A stretch of DNA of 64,000 nt from Butyricicoccus sp. OM04-18BH (GTDB lineage Bacteria; Bacillota; Clostridia; Oscillospirales; Butyricicoccaceae). The first letter of the stretch is position 1; the number at the start of each line of letters is the position of its first letter. The notes below the pieces were generated by a model that was given only the letters and a program-made list of their open reading frames with translations, was not told the origin of the DNA and did no database searches. Shown in pieces: positions 8,965 to 16,230 of this stretch. Location of the stretch: positions 62,001 through 126,000 of the forward strand of contig NZ_QULN01000002.1 of assembly GCF_003481705.1 (NCBI RefSeq), given 5' to 3'. The position numbers were made by a program, and so were the translations under genes.

Positions 8965-8999
8965 GAGTCGGCGGTGTATTCTGCCGGCTCTGTTTTTTT
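8965..8999 (+). terminator. Intrinsic terminator after the DUF1858 gene
   Basis: The stem gagtcggc/gccggctc with a 10-nt loop is followed by tgttttttt. It ends only a few nucleotides before the trmK start. Confidence 0.85.
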
Positions 9000-9004
9000 A
9001 GGTT

Positions 9005-9694
9005 ATGGAAAGTATGATTTTAACACCGCGCCTTGCCTGTATTGCAGCACTCGTGCCGCAGGGCGCGCGGCTTGCCGATGTTGGAACCGACCATGGCAAG
9101 CTCCCGATCACCCTGCTGATAGAAGGGCGTATCGCGCATGCGATCGGTTCAGATCTGCGCGAAGGCCCGCTCGATCATGCGGCGCGAAACGCCGAGGAGC
9201 ATGGCGTCATCCTGCCGCTGCGGCTCGCTGCCGGTCTGGATGGCATTTCTCCCGAAGAATGTGACACAGTAACGATCGCGGGCATGGGTGGTCAGACGAT
9301 TGCTGAGATATTGCAGAATGCTCCATGGACGGCCGACGGAGATCACCTGCTGCTGCTTCAGCCAATGACCATGATATATGAGCTTCGTCAATGGCTGTGG
9401 GCGCATGGCTATGCGATCGAGCGAGAAACACTGTGCAGAGAGGATCGGCGGCATTATGTCATCCTGTCTGTACGCGGCGGTGCGAAAGAATGCCTGTATC
9501 CGCGTGAAAAATGCGCAGTTTCTCCCGCGCTGCTCGCCGCGCCGGATGCCGGAGCTTATCTGCGCCATTTGATCGAGCGGGAAACTCGCGCATTAAACGG
9601 AATGGAGCGGAGTGAAAACACAGATATCGCGAAGCTTCGCAGTCAGCAGGCGCTTGTCCGCGAGCTGACCGCTGCACTGGAGGGATTGAAATGA
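9005..9694 (+). CDS. trmK: tRNA (adenine(22)-N1)-methyltransferase
   Basis: A 229-residue SAM-dependent methyltransferase that makes m1A22 in tRNA. The SAM-binding motif ADVGTDHGKLPI (about 24-35) and the catalytic-loop motif IAGMGGQTIAEIL (about 95-107) are characteristic of TrmK, and the C-terminal coiled-coil extension is present. The start may be ATG 9005 or ATG 9014; the latter has ggaaag just upstream. The gene overlaps the next one by ATGA (9691-9694), indicating translational coupling. A strong terminator sits immediately upstream, so expression needs read-through or an undetected promoter. Confidence 0.93.
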   Translation: MESMILTPRLACIAALVPQGARLADVGTDHGKLPITLLIEGRIAHAIGSDLREGPLDHAARNAEEHGVILPLRLAAGLDGISPEECDTVTIAGMGGQTIAEILQNAPWTADGDHLLLLQPMTMIYELRQWLWAHGYAIERETLCREDRRHYVILSVRGGAKECLYPREKCAVSPALLAAPDAGAYLRHLIERETRALNGMERSENTDIAKLRSQQALVRELTAALEGLK

Positions 9695-10467
9695 TAACTG
9701 TATCTGATGTACTTGATTTTCTGGAGGGCTTTGCACCTCCGGAGCTTGCTGAAAGCTGGGATAATGTAGGTCTGCTGTGCGGCGACCGGAGATCCGAAGT
9801 CACGAGTGTGCTCTGCGCACTCGACGCAACCGAGACTGTCGTACAGGAGGCGATCGACCGCGGTGCACAGCTTGTCGTTGCGCATCATCCGGCGATCTTC
9901 ACATCGGTCAGTCGTGTTACGAGCGATGACGCGACCGGCCGAATCCTGCGCCTCGCCATCCGCCATGACATTTCGATCATCTGCATGCATACGAACGCGG
10001 ACTGTGCGTTCGGCGGCGTGAACGACGCCTTGGCCTCCGCACTTTTCCTGACAAATGTCGTGAACATGGAAGCAGGGGAGAACGGTATGCTCGGCCGAAC
10101 AGGTGATCTGCCGCGTGAAATGCAGCCGCATGAATTTGCACTCTACGTTAAGGAATGCCTGCGCGCCAGCGGTGTCCGCTTCTGTGACGCGGGAAAACCG
10201 ATTCGCCGTGTAGCAGTCGGCGGCGGCGCCTGCGGCAAGATGATGGACAGTGCGATCGCAAAGGGGGCCGACGCTTTTGTAATTGGTGACTGCTCGTATG
10301 ATCTGATGCAGCGTGCGCAGTCACTCGGCCTGACGCTTGTTGACGCCGGACACTTTCCGACGGAAAATCCGGTTGCGGCAGTGTTCGCTGACAAAATCAG
10401 CGAAGCCTTTCCTCAGCTGACCTCTGTCGTTTCCGAACGTCATGCTGACTGTATTCAATTTGTTTAA
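9691..10467 (+). CDS. Nif3-like dinuclear metal centre protein (YqfO type)
   Basis: A 258-residue Nif3/GTP cyclohydrolase I type 2-like protein. SWDNVGLLCG (22-31), VVAHHPAIF (metal-binding His pair) and MHTNAD are the family's metal-ligand motifs. The C-terminal part carries VGGGACGKM and DAGHFPTE. The molecular function is not settled, though the trmK-nif3 pairing is conserved in Firmicutes. Here the two genes overlap by 4 nt. It lacks the extra PII-like insert of the longer (about 370 residue) versions. Confidence 0.93.
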   Translation: MITVSDVLDFLEGFAPPELAESWDNVGLLCGDRRSEVTSVLCALDATETVVQEAIDRGAQLVVAHHPAIFTSVSRVTSDDATGRILRLAIRHDISIICMHTNADCAFGGVNDALASALFLTNVVNMEAGENGMLGRTGDLPREMQPHEFALYVKECLRASGVRFCDAGKPIRRVAVGGGACGKMMDSAIAKGADAFVIGDCSYDLMQRAQSLGLTLVDAGHFPTENPVAAVFADKISEAFPQLTSVVSERHADCIQFV

Positions 10468-10478
10468 GGAAGATAAAA

Positions 10479-12254
10479 ATGCCATTAGACGCAATCTGCC
10501 TCGGTGCAGTAACCAACGAACTCAATACCGTACTGACCGGCTGTCGCATAGAGAAAGTATATCAGCCCGATCGCGATGAAATCGTTATTCAGACACGCGG
10601 ACAAGGCGGTGCGCGCCGTCTTTTAGTCTCTATTGCAGCCGGTACGCCGCGTGTGCACTTTATCGAGACCGCACGTGAAAATCCTGCCGTTCCGCCGATG
10701 TTCTGCATGTTGCTGCGCAAGCATGTGCAGGGAGCAAAAATCGCCGCAGTAACGCAGCCTGCGGTCGAACGAATGCTGAGTATCGAGCTCGATACAACAG
10801 ATGAAATGGGTGTTGCCTGCAAAAAACATCTGATCTGCGAATTGATGGGTAAGCATTCCAACGTTGTTCTATGCGGCGAGGATAATCGTATTATCGACGC
10901 AATGCGCCGCGTGGACGGTGATCTGTCCGGAAAGCGCCAGGTGCTGCCCGGCCTGTTCTACCGCATGCCGCCCGCACAGGACAAGCACGATCCGTTTGCC
11001 GTTTCCGGTGTTGGACTTGCGGCCGCTGCCGCACAGGCGGATGGTGAGCAGATGCTCGACCGTTTTCTGCTGAATACGCTGCTCGGATTTTCTCCGTTGC
11101 TCTGCCGCGAGCTTGCCTTCCGTGCAACAGGCGATACTGCAAAACCGCTCGGCATGCTGAGTGACGAAGAGAGAAATCGCCTTGCAAAGGTATATGATGA
11201 TTTTCTCGCCTATATAGAGGAAGAAAGATGGAAGCCGTTTCTTCTGACAAAAAGCGAGGACAGTGCTGTCTTTGATTTCACATTTCTGCCGGTCACACAG
11301 TATGAAGGTCTCATGAATGTGACGCAGTATGAGAGCTTTTCGTCTCTCCTCGCTGCATTTTTTGAGAAAAAAGGAAGAGTAGAACGCATGACGCGCCGCT
11401 CGTCCGATCTTCACAAGGCGGTAGTCAATGCGCGCGACCGGCTCGCCCGTAAGCTTTCCGCACAGAAGAAAGAGCTTGCCGGCGCCCATGACCGTGAAAA
11501 ATATAAACGCACGGGTGAACTGATTACAGCAAACCTTTATCAGCTCGAAAAAGGCATGAACAAGGCAAAGGTTATCGACTACTACAATAAAGACTGTCCG
11601 GAAGTAGAAATATCTCTTGATGTTCGGCTGACGCCTCAGCAGAACGCGCAGAAATATTTCAAACTCTATACCAAGTCCAAAACTGCGGAAGAGGTATTGA
11701 CCGAACAGATCAGACAGGGAAGTATCGAGCTTGATTATCTTGAAAGCGTACTCGTTCAGCTTGGTGAAGCAGAAACCGAACGTGATCTGGCGCAGCTTCG
11801 CGAGGAACTGACGCTGTCCGGTGTTCTTTCTGCGAAACAAACACGAAATAAAAAAGGCCGGCAAAAGCCGGCACAGGCAAAGCCGTTCCATTATCGGACA
11901 ACCGATGGTTTTGATATTTTCGCAGGTAAAAACAACCTTCAAAACGATCTTCTTACCCTTAAAATTGCGTTCAAGAGTGATATCTGGTTCCACACGCAAA
12001 AGATACACGGGTCTCATGTCATACTTGTAACAGACGGCAGGGAACCGACGGAGCAGGCTATGACGGAAGCAGCTATGATTGCAGCTTACCATTCCAAGGC
12101 TCGTTCGTCCTCTATGGTACCAGTCGATTATACGCAGGTTCGCCAGGTTAAAAAGCCGGCAGGTGCGAAACCGGGCATGGTAATTTATCATGTTTACCAA
12201 ACCGCTTATGTAACGCCCGACGAAACCGTAATCGAGAAACTCAGAATCGAATAA
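10479..12254 (+). CDS. rqcH: NFACT-family ribosome quality control protein RqcH
   Basis: A 591-residue Rqc2/RqcH homologue, formerly annotated as fibronectin-binding protein. RqcH binds stalled 50S-peptidyl-tRNA complexes and directs C-terminal Ala tailing. The N-terminal NFACT-N domain begins MPLDAICLGAVTNEL and includes the CRIEKVYQPDRDEIV segment. A helical coiled-coil middle spans about 280-450. The C-terminal NFACT-R domain carries DIWFHTQKIHGSHVIL (about 500-516) and the GMVIYHVYQT motif. It lies 11 nt after the Nif3 gene in the same direction. Confidence 0.93.
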   Translation: MPLDAICLGAVTNELNTVLTGCRIEKVYQPDRDEIVIQTRGQGGARRLLVSIAAGTPRVHFIETARENPAVPPMFCMLLRKHVQGAKIAAVTQPAVERMLSIELDTTDEMGVACKKHLICELMGKHSNVVLCGEDNRIIDAMRRVDGDLSGKRQVLPGLFYRMPPAQDKHDPFAVSGVGLAAAAAQADGEQMLDRFLLNTLLGFSPLLCRELAFRATGDTAKPLGMLSDEERNRLAKVYDDFLAYIEEERWKPFLLTKSEDSAVFDFTFLPVTQYEGLMNVTQYESFSSLLAAFFEKKGRVERMTRRSSDLHKAVVNARDRLARKLSAQKKELAGAHDREKYKRTGELITANLYQLEKGMNKAKVIDYYNKDCPEVEISLDVRLTPQQNAQKYFKLYTKSKTAEEVLTEQIRQGSIELDYLESVLVQLGEAETERDLAQLREELTLSGVLSAKQTRNKKGRQKPAQAKPFHYRTTDGFDIFAGKNNLQNDLLTLKIAFKSDIWFHTQKIHGSHVILVTDGREPTEQAMTEAAMIAAYHSKARSSSMVPVDYTQVRQVKKPAGAKPGMVIYHVYQTAYVTPDETVIEKLRIE

Positions 12255-12316
12255 TATCAGCCGATACTGCCGCCCGGCCATCAGAAACAGATATGTGACC
12301 GGATTGGGGTTGTGTT

Positions 12317-12350
12317 TGCGGCTGGCACGGCTTGTTCCAAGCCAGCCGCA
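12317..12350 (+). terminator. Hairpin downstream of rqcH
   Basis: Perfect 10-bp arms tgcggctggc/gccagccgca (12317-12326 and 12341-12350) enclose a 14-nt loop, with the alternative inner pair ggcttg/caagcc. Only tcattta follows, so termination is uncertain. The remainder of 12255-12397 holds nothing recognisable. Confidence 0.45.
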
Positions 12351-12397
12351 TCATTTATCAAGGATTGCTGTTACGCCAAAATTCTTATATTTTTCTA

Positions 12398-12426
12398 TTG
12401 ACATTCACTCGATACTATGGTATTAT
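12398..12426 (+). promoter_or_regulatory. Promoter of tRNA-Tyr
   Basis: TTGACA (12398-12403), 17 nt, TATTAT (12421-12426), about 40 nt before the tRNA. Confidence 0.8.
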
Positions 12427-12468
12427 AATTAAGTCGCTGATACATATTAGATGACAACAATAATATAT

Positions 12469-12553
12469 GGAAGGTTTCCCGAGTGGCCAAAGGGAACAGA
12501 CTGTAAATCTGTCGTCTATGACTTCGGTGGTTCGAATCCACCACCTTCCACCA
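12469..12553 (+). tRNA. tRNA-Tyr (anticodon GUA), class II with long variable arm
   Basis: The acceptor arms GGAAGGT and ACCTTCC pair, the discriminator is A and CCA is encoded. The anticodon loop reads CTGTAAA (GUA anticodon), the variable arm is long (about cgtctatgacttcg), and the T-arm is GGTGG-TTCGAAT-CCACC. Tyr, Ser and Leu are the tRNAs with a long variable arm, and the GUA anticodon settles Tyr. Confidence 0.97.
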
Positions 12554-12554
12554 T

Positions 12555-12586
12555 AAAAGCACTTCGTTTGAAGTGCTTTTTTCTTT
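12555..12586 (+). terminator. Terminator of tRNA-Tyr
   Basis: Stem aaaagcacttc/gaagtgctttt with a 4-nt loop, followed by ttcttt. Confidence 0.9.
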
Positions 12587-12689
12587 GTGATGGTTCGAAT
12601 CGATATGACTATAATTTAACGTAGAAATTGTTCAGGCTGTTAAAAGGGCTTGTTGTCTGTGAATTGCAGGCGGCAGGCCCTTTTGCTTT

Positions 12690-12985
12690 GCCTTGATTCT
12701 TCGGTAACCGAACTCATCAAAGAATGCCGCAGCAGCGGATTACCGGTTAAAATGTGGTGCCAGCAGGCTCAAATTACACCGAGCACTTATTATCAACGGG
12801 AGCGGAACGTGCCGGCAAGTGCCGAAACTGCGAGAAAACGGATGTTGAAGCACCTGCTTATCATAGGCTGCCGAATGTTACGCAGGCTGTCTGCTGGGCA
12901 CACGCGCGGCGGAAATTCGATGAGGCGGTGAAGTCACAGCCCAAAGGCAAGGCTGGGAATGGTTCAGCATCACAGGGACTGGGAC
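12690..12985 (+). mobile_element. IS66-family insertion sequence remnant
   Basis: Two pieces of IS66 coding sequence lie side by side in different frames. The first (about 12,690-12,850; SVTELIKECRSSGLPVKMWC, then STYYQRERNV) matches the start of the small accessory protein TnpA of IS66. The second (about 12,855-12,985; YHRLPNVTQAVCWAHARRKF) matches an internal segment of the transposase TnpC, including the CWAHxRRKF motif. All of TnpB and most of TnpC are gone, so it cannot move by itself. Terminal inverted repeats were not identified. Confidence 0.75.
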
Positions 12986-13203
12986 CCGTCCCGGCGTTGC
13001 GCTTCCGTCATCGTGTGAGAACACGCAAACAGCCGTAGACGGCGCGTAACGCTTGCGAGGATGAAAGGCAAAGCGCCGGTACGGCGGATTGCCTAAAAAC
13101 CGCACAGCACGCTCTACGGTGGCGTAACGGCAGGCGTGCGGGCAGGGGATAGCGCCGGGCACGTTTGATATACGCGCTCTAATGACAGAAAGGAGAACGT
13201 TAT

Positions 13204-13785
13204 GTGGCGATTGATATTCCGGTGGCGCGATCTCGGCTCCGCCTGGTGAAAGACCAGCGCAAGTACACACTGATGAAGTACAGTAATGAAAATATGACGG
13301 AATATCTTGGTGTACGATCTTCGCACGGACAAGTGAAGCTTTATAACAAAGCGTTAGAGCGCGGACTTGAAAGCGATCTAACACGTTTGGAGATAACTGT
13401 TGATTATGAACGGTGCAGCTGGGGTGAGTTTAAGCGGCTGTTCCCGGTGGTGCTGGATAACGGTTCGCAGCTGCCGGACGATCTGACCGGAAGGGATTAC
13501 GTTTTGTGTATGGCCTGCTTGGAGCATCCGGAGTATTTGCAGCATTTGCCGTATAAAAAGCGCAAAAAAATTGAGCAGTTGCTCGCGACAACTGCCCAAA
13601 ACGTTCAACCTGATGAACTATCTTACAAGGATATTTTAGCACAGATTTTGTACTATGGCAAGGATATAAAACCGGAAATGTGGGCAGATTTTCACGAAAT
13701 TGACGCAGAAATTCCGGAAGAATGGACAAAAAAGAAAACGAAAATGTTCGATGAAATACAATCCTACGGACAGTATCAGATTTAG
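13204..13785 (+). CDS. Replication-initiation (Rep)-like protein, probably N-terminally truncated
   Basis: A 193-codon ORF starting at GTG 13204, overlapping an ATG at 13202 that opens only a 15-codon ORF behind the same AAAGGAGAACGTT site. The segment EYLGVRSSHGQVKLYNKALE, followed by SDLTRLEITVDYERC, resembles the core of Rep proteins of plasmids and mobilisable elements (strand with Tyr-Lys, then a TRLE motif). The remainder is charged and helical (KKRKKIEQLL). Full Rep proteins have about 100 more N-terminal residues. The first codons (MAIDIPVARSRLRLV) look like unrelated sequence. The upstream 12,986-13,203 strip has no gene I can support. Family assignment is by pattern only. Confidence 0.5.
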   Translation: MAIDIPVARSRLRLVKDQRKYTLMKYSNENMTEYLGVRSSHGQVKLYNKALERGLESDLTRLEITVDYERCSWGEFKRLFPVVLDNGSQLPDDLTGRDYVLCMACLEHPEYLQHLPYKKRKKIEQLLATTAQNVQPDELSYKDILAQILYYGKDIKPEMWADFHEIDAEIPEEWTKKKTKMFDEIQSYGQYQI

Positions 13786-13837
13786 CGTGAACTTGAACAA
13801 AATTGTTATTTTGCATACATTAGCGCCGCATATGGTC

Positions 13838-13904
13838 TATGCAGACGTTGGAGCGCAGCGAGGGCAGCGTACCGGCTGCGTTCGCTCGCGAAAACGTCTG
13901 CATA
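13838..13904. repeat. 67-nt imperfect palindrome
   Basis: The outer arms tatgcagacgtt (13838-13849) and aacgtctgcata (13893-13904) pair perfectly over 12 bp. The inner arms (agcga...gcagc against gctgc...tcgct) also pair around the loop gtaccg. No U-tract is adjacent. It could be a replication or transfer origin hairpin, or the end of a mobile element, immediately downstream of the Rep-like gene. Confidence 0.8.
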
Positions 13905-13907
13905 GGT

Positions 13908-13937
13908 AATTATACAAAATAAAAGTTTTGTATAATT
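13908..13937. terminator. Perfect 12-bp AT-rich hairpin
   Basis: aattatacaaaa (13908-13919) and ttttgtataatt (13926-13937) are perfectly complementary around a 6-nt loop. It lies between the end of the HAD gene (minus strand) and the palindrome and may terminate the leftward operon, although it is AT-rich rather than GC-rich. Confidence 0.5.
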
Positions 13938-13946
13938 GGGGGGGAG

Positions 13947-14759
13947 CTATTCGCTAATATTGGTATCCAACCACTCGATCGCGGCAGCAACGGCATGGGA
14001 ATTATTATCTCGCACAACAACATCTGCAAGACTTTTTGTACTGTTTGCTGCGTTTTCTGGTACAAATGAAATACCGGCAACCCGAAGCATCGGATCGTCA
14101 TTCGAACTGTCACCGATAGCTAATACATTTTTACGCTTAATCCCAAGCATATCAGCGATTTTCAAAAGAGATGATCCTTTGTTAACATTCGCAGCAGTAA
14201 TCTCCCAAAAATTCGGTGTACTTGCCGCGATGCAGAACTCATTTTCATAACGCGACAGGAACTGTCGAACGTCAGCCATGATCGGCTCCGGGCCGGTCAA
14301 ATTGATCTTACACCAGCCCGAAGTATCTGGCAGTTCGCAATCAGACACCATATCGTATTTGAGATTGAGAACGCGCATATGATGTTCGGTTACTGCACTC
14401 ATCCGGCGTACATGAATTTTTTCTCCTTCAAATATTTCGCAGCCTAATTGTGAAAATTTTGACAAAGCGGCATCCATCAGCTCCACTGTTTTTTGAGGCA
14501 TTCCGGCACACCACATTATATTTTGGCTGGAATCCATAATCAGTGAGCCATTCAAATGAGTGTATGGTGCATTGAACGGCAACAGCGAGCGATATATATC
14601 TATCGCTCGCGGCGCGCGCCCTGTTGCGAGCGAAAAACAGCCTCCGTTTTTGACAAAATACCATATTGCCTCTTGGTTTTTCGCAGATATCTGTTTTCTG
14701 CTGTCCAACAGCGTCCCGTCCATATCGCAGCCGAGCAGCAGCCCATCAAATTTTTTCAT
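13947..14759 (-). CDS. HAD-superfamily hydrolase, Cof/YidA type
   Basis: A 270-residue cytosolic phosphatase of the Cof subfamily (HAD class IIB). Motif I CDMDGTLLDS (about 11-20) holds the nucleophile Asp. The cap domain follows, then the Lys motif (NVNKGSSLLKIADMLGI) and motif III/IV GDSSNDDPML, which ligates Mg2+. These enzymes dephosphorylate sugar phosphates or FMN, and the actual substrate cannot be read. The gene overlaps rluD by ATGA (14756-14759) and is the last gene of the long leftward run. Confidence 0.92.
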   Translation of the reverse strand: MKKFDGLLLGCDMDGTLLDSRKQISAKNQEAIWYFVKNGGCFSLATGRAPRAIDIYRSLLPFNAPYTHLNGSLIMDSSQNIMWCAGMPQKTVELMDAALSKFSQLGCEIFEGEKIHVRRMSAVTEHHMRVLNLKYDMVSDCELPDTSGWCKINLTGPEPIMADVRQFLSRYENEFCIAASTPNFWEITAANVNKGSSLLKIADMLGIKRKNVLAIGDSSNDDPMLRVAGISFVPENAANSTKSLADVVVRDNNSHAVAAAIEWLDTNISE

Positions 14760-15676
14760 TGCATTCTCTCCAGCTTTTGCAGAATTTCTACAAAGTAATC
14801 AGGCAGCGCTGCTGAAAACGTCATGCGCTCCCCTGTTTTCGGGTGTGTTAGCGTTAGCTCTGCGGCGTGCAGACATTGTCCCCCAATATCGGAAAATCTG
14901 TCTTTTTTCAATCCGTACACAGGATCGCCGATAATTGGATGTCCGATCGAGGCCATATGCACGCGAATTTGATGTGTACGCCCGGTTTCAAGCTGAAATG
15001 CCATATGCGTATAGCCGCGGTATCGTTTCAGCACAGTATAATGTGTGATTGCTTCTCTTCCGCCCTCAACAATGGCCATGCGCTTGCGATCGTTTTTGTG
15101 TCGTGCGATCGGCTTGTCTACTGTTCCGCTGTCCTCACGAGGGCTTCCAACTACGATCGCTTCATAGCCGCGATACGCAGTATGTGCCGCAATCTGTGCC
15201 GCAAGACTCTGATGAGCGCTATCGTTTTTGGCAACGACAAGCAGTCCGCTGGTGTCTTTGTCAATACGATGAACAATGCCGGGACGATGTTCGCCGTTAA
15301 TGCCGGAAAGGCTTTCGCCACAGTGAAACATAAGCGCATTCACAAGCGTGCCGGACCAGTTTCCGACCGCCGGATGCACGACCATGCTGCGCGGTTTATT
15401 CACCACAACGATATCCTCATCCTCATAGACGATATCGAGCGGAATATCTTCGGCTGCAAGGTCAACCTCACGCAGCTCCGGCATAATGACGGTAAGAACC
15501 TCTCCGCCGGCGAGCTTGTAATTTTTTTTGACCGCTTTTCCATCGGCATTTACCGCCTGCTCCGAGAGCAGATTTTGTACAGCAGAGCGTGTCAGGCCGT
15601 CTATATGCTCGGACAGCCAGCTGTCAATACGCTTGCCTGCGTCCTCCTGCGGTACGGTTAGCTTCATCTCATTCAT
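14756..15676 (-). CDS. rluD: Ribosomal large subunit pseudouridine synthase, RluD family
   Basis: A 306-residue RluA/RluD family enzyme. An S4 domain (RIDSWLSEHIDGLTRSAVQ) precedes the catalytic domain, whose motif HRIDKDTSGLLVVAKND contains the nucleophilic Asp. The VVNKPRSMVVHP and GRTHQIRVHMA motifs also fit. In B. subtilis-like genomes rluD follows lspA, as here (8-nt overlap with lspA). It probably modifies 23S rRNA helix 69. Confidence 0.93.
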   Translation of the reverse strand: MNEMKLTVPQEDAGKRIDSWLSEHIDGLTRSAVQNLLSEQAVNADGKAVKKNYKLAGGEVLTVIMPELREVDLAAEDIPLDIVYEDEDIVVVNKPRSMVVHPAVGNWSGTLVNALMFHCGESLSGINGEHRPGIVHRIDKDTSGLLVVAKNDSAHQSLAAQIAAHTAYRGYEAIVVGSPREDSGTVDKPIARHKNDRKRMAIVEGGREAITHYTVLKRYRGYTHMAFQLETGRTHQIRVHMASIGHPIIGDPVYGLKKDRFSDIGGQCLHAAELTLTHPKTGERMTFSAALPDYFVEILQKLERMQ

Positions 15677-16160
15677 TGTCGTTCACCGCTTCGTTTTTAT
15701 CATTCGGCTTATCCTTATGCTGAAACATAAAATAAATAACAAACAATACACCGCCGACGCAGATAAAGATATCTGCAACGTTAAACACGGGGAAATGAAT
15801 AAGACGAAAATCAAACATGTCAACTACAAAGCCTCTTGCAACGCGGTCAATGGCATTGCCGACCGCGCCCGCCGCAATCAGCACAAGGGACCAGCTGCCC
15901 AGTGCTGTCTGCATCAGCTTTTTTGAAAGTGTGTAACAGATTGCAAGCGTAATAACCGATGCGAGTGCAACAAAAATCCAACGTGAATCAAATTTCGCAA
16001 ACATGCTGAACGCTGCTCCACGGTTTTCGATATAGGTCAGATGAAAAACGTTCTCGATGAGCGGAATAGTATGCTGCGGCTGAAGCACAGTAAACGCCCA
16101 GTGCTTTACCACTTGATCAACCACGATCATGATAAGAATTGCCGCAATATATAAAGGCAT
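15669..16160 (-). CDS. lspA: Prolipoprotein signal peptidase (signal peptidase II)
   Basis: A 163-residue membrane aspartyl protease that removes lipoprotein signal peptides. Four hydrophobic helices are visible. The catalytic Asp pair lies in GAVGNAIDRVARG and FVVDMFDFR, and VVDQVVKHW and ENRGAAFSM are also diagnostic. It follows ileS and precedes rluD, the standard Firmicutes arrangement. Confidence 0.95.
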   Translation of the reverse strand: MPLYIAAILIMIVVDQVVKHWAFTVLQPQHTIPLIENVFHLTYIENRGAAFSMFAKFDSRWIFVALASVITLAICYTLSKKLMQTALGSWSLVLIAAGAVGNAIDRVARGFVVDMFDFRLIHFPVFNVADIFICVGGVLFVIYFMFQHKDKPNDKNEAVNDNE

Positions 16161-16181
16161 GAAAAAACTCTCCTATCAGCT

Positions 16182-16216
16182 AAAGGGGGGAACAGAAAGA
16201 CCTGTTCCCCCCTTCC
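16182..16216 (-). terminator. Hairpin between ileS and lspA
   Basis: aaggggggaacag/ctgttcccccctt arms (13 bp) around a short loop. In the leftward direction only ttta follows, so it may attenuate ileS transcription rather than stop it completely. Confidence 0.6.
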
Positions 16217-16230
16217 CTTTTATTTATGTC

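Noticed and set aside
10869..12281. A 470-codon minus-strand frame opposite rqcH
   Set aside because: Shadow of rqcH, no start signal and no recognisable domain.
12591..12601. Repeat of the tRNA T-arm as a proven att site
   Set aside because: Only 11 nt and it lacks the tRNA 3' end, so it is noted as a possibility within the tRNA finding, not listed as an attachment site feature.
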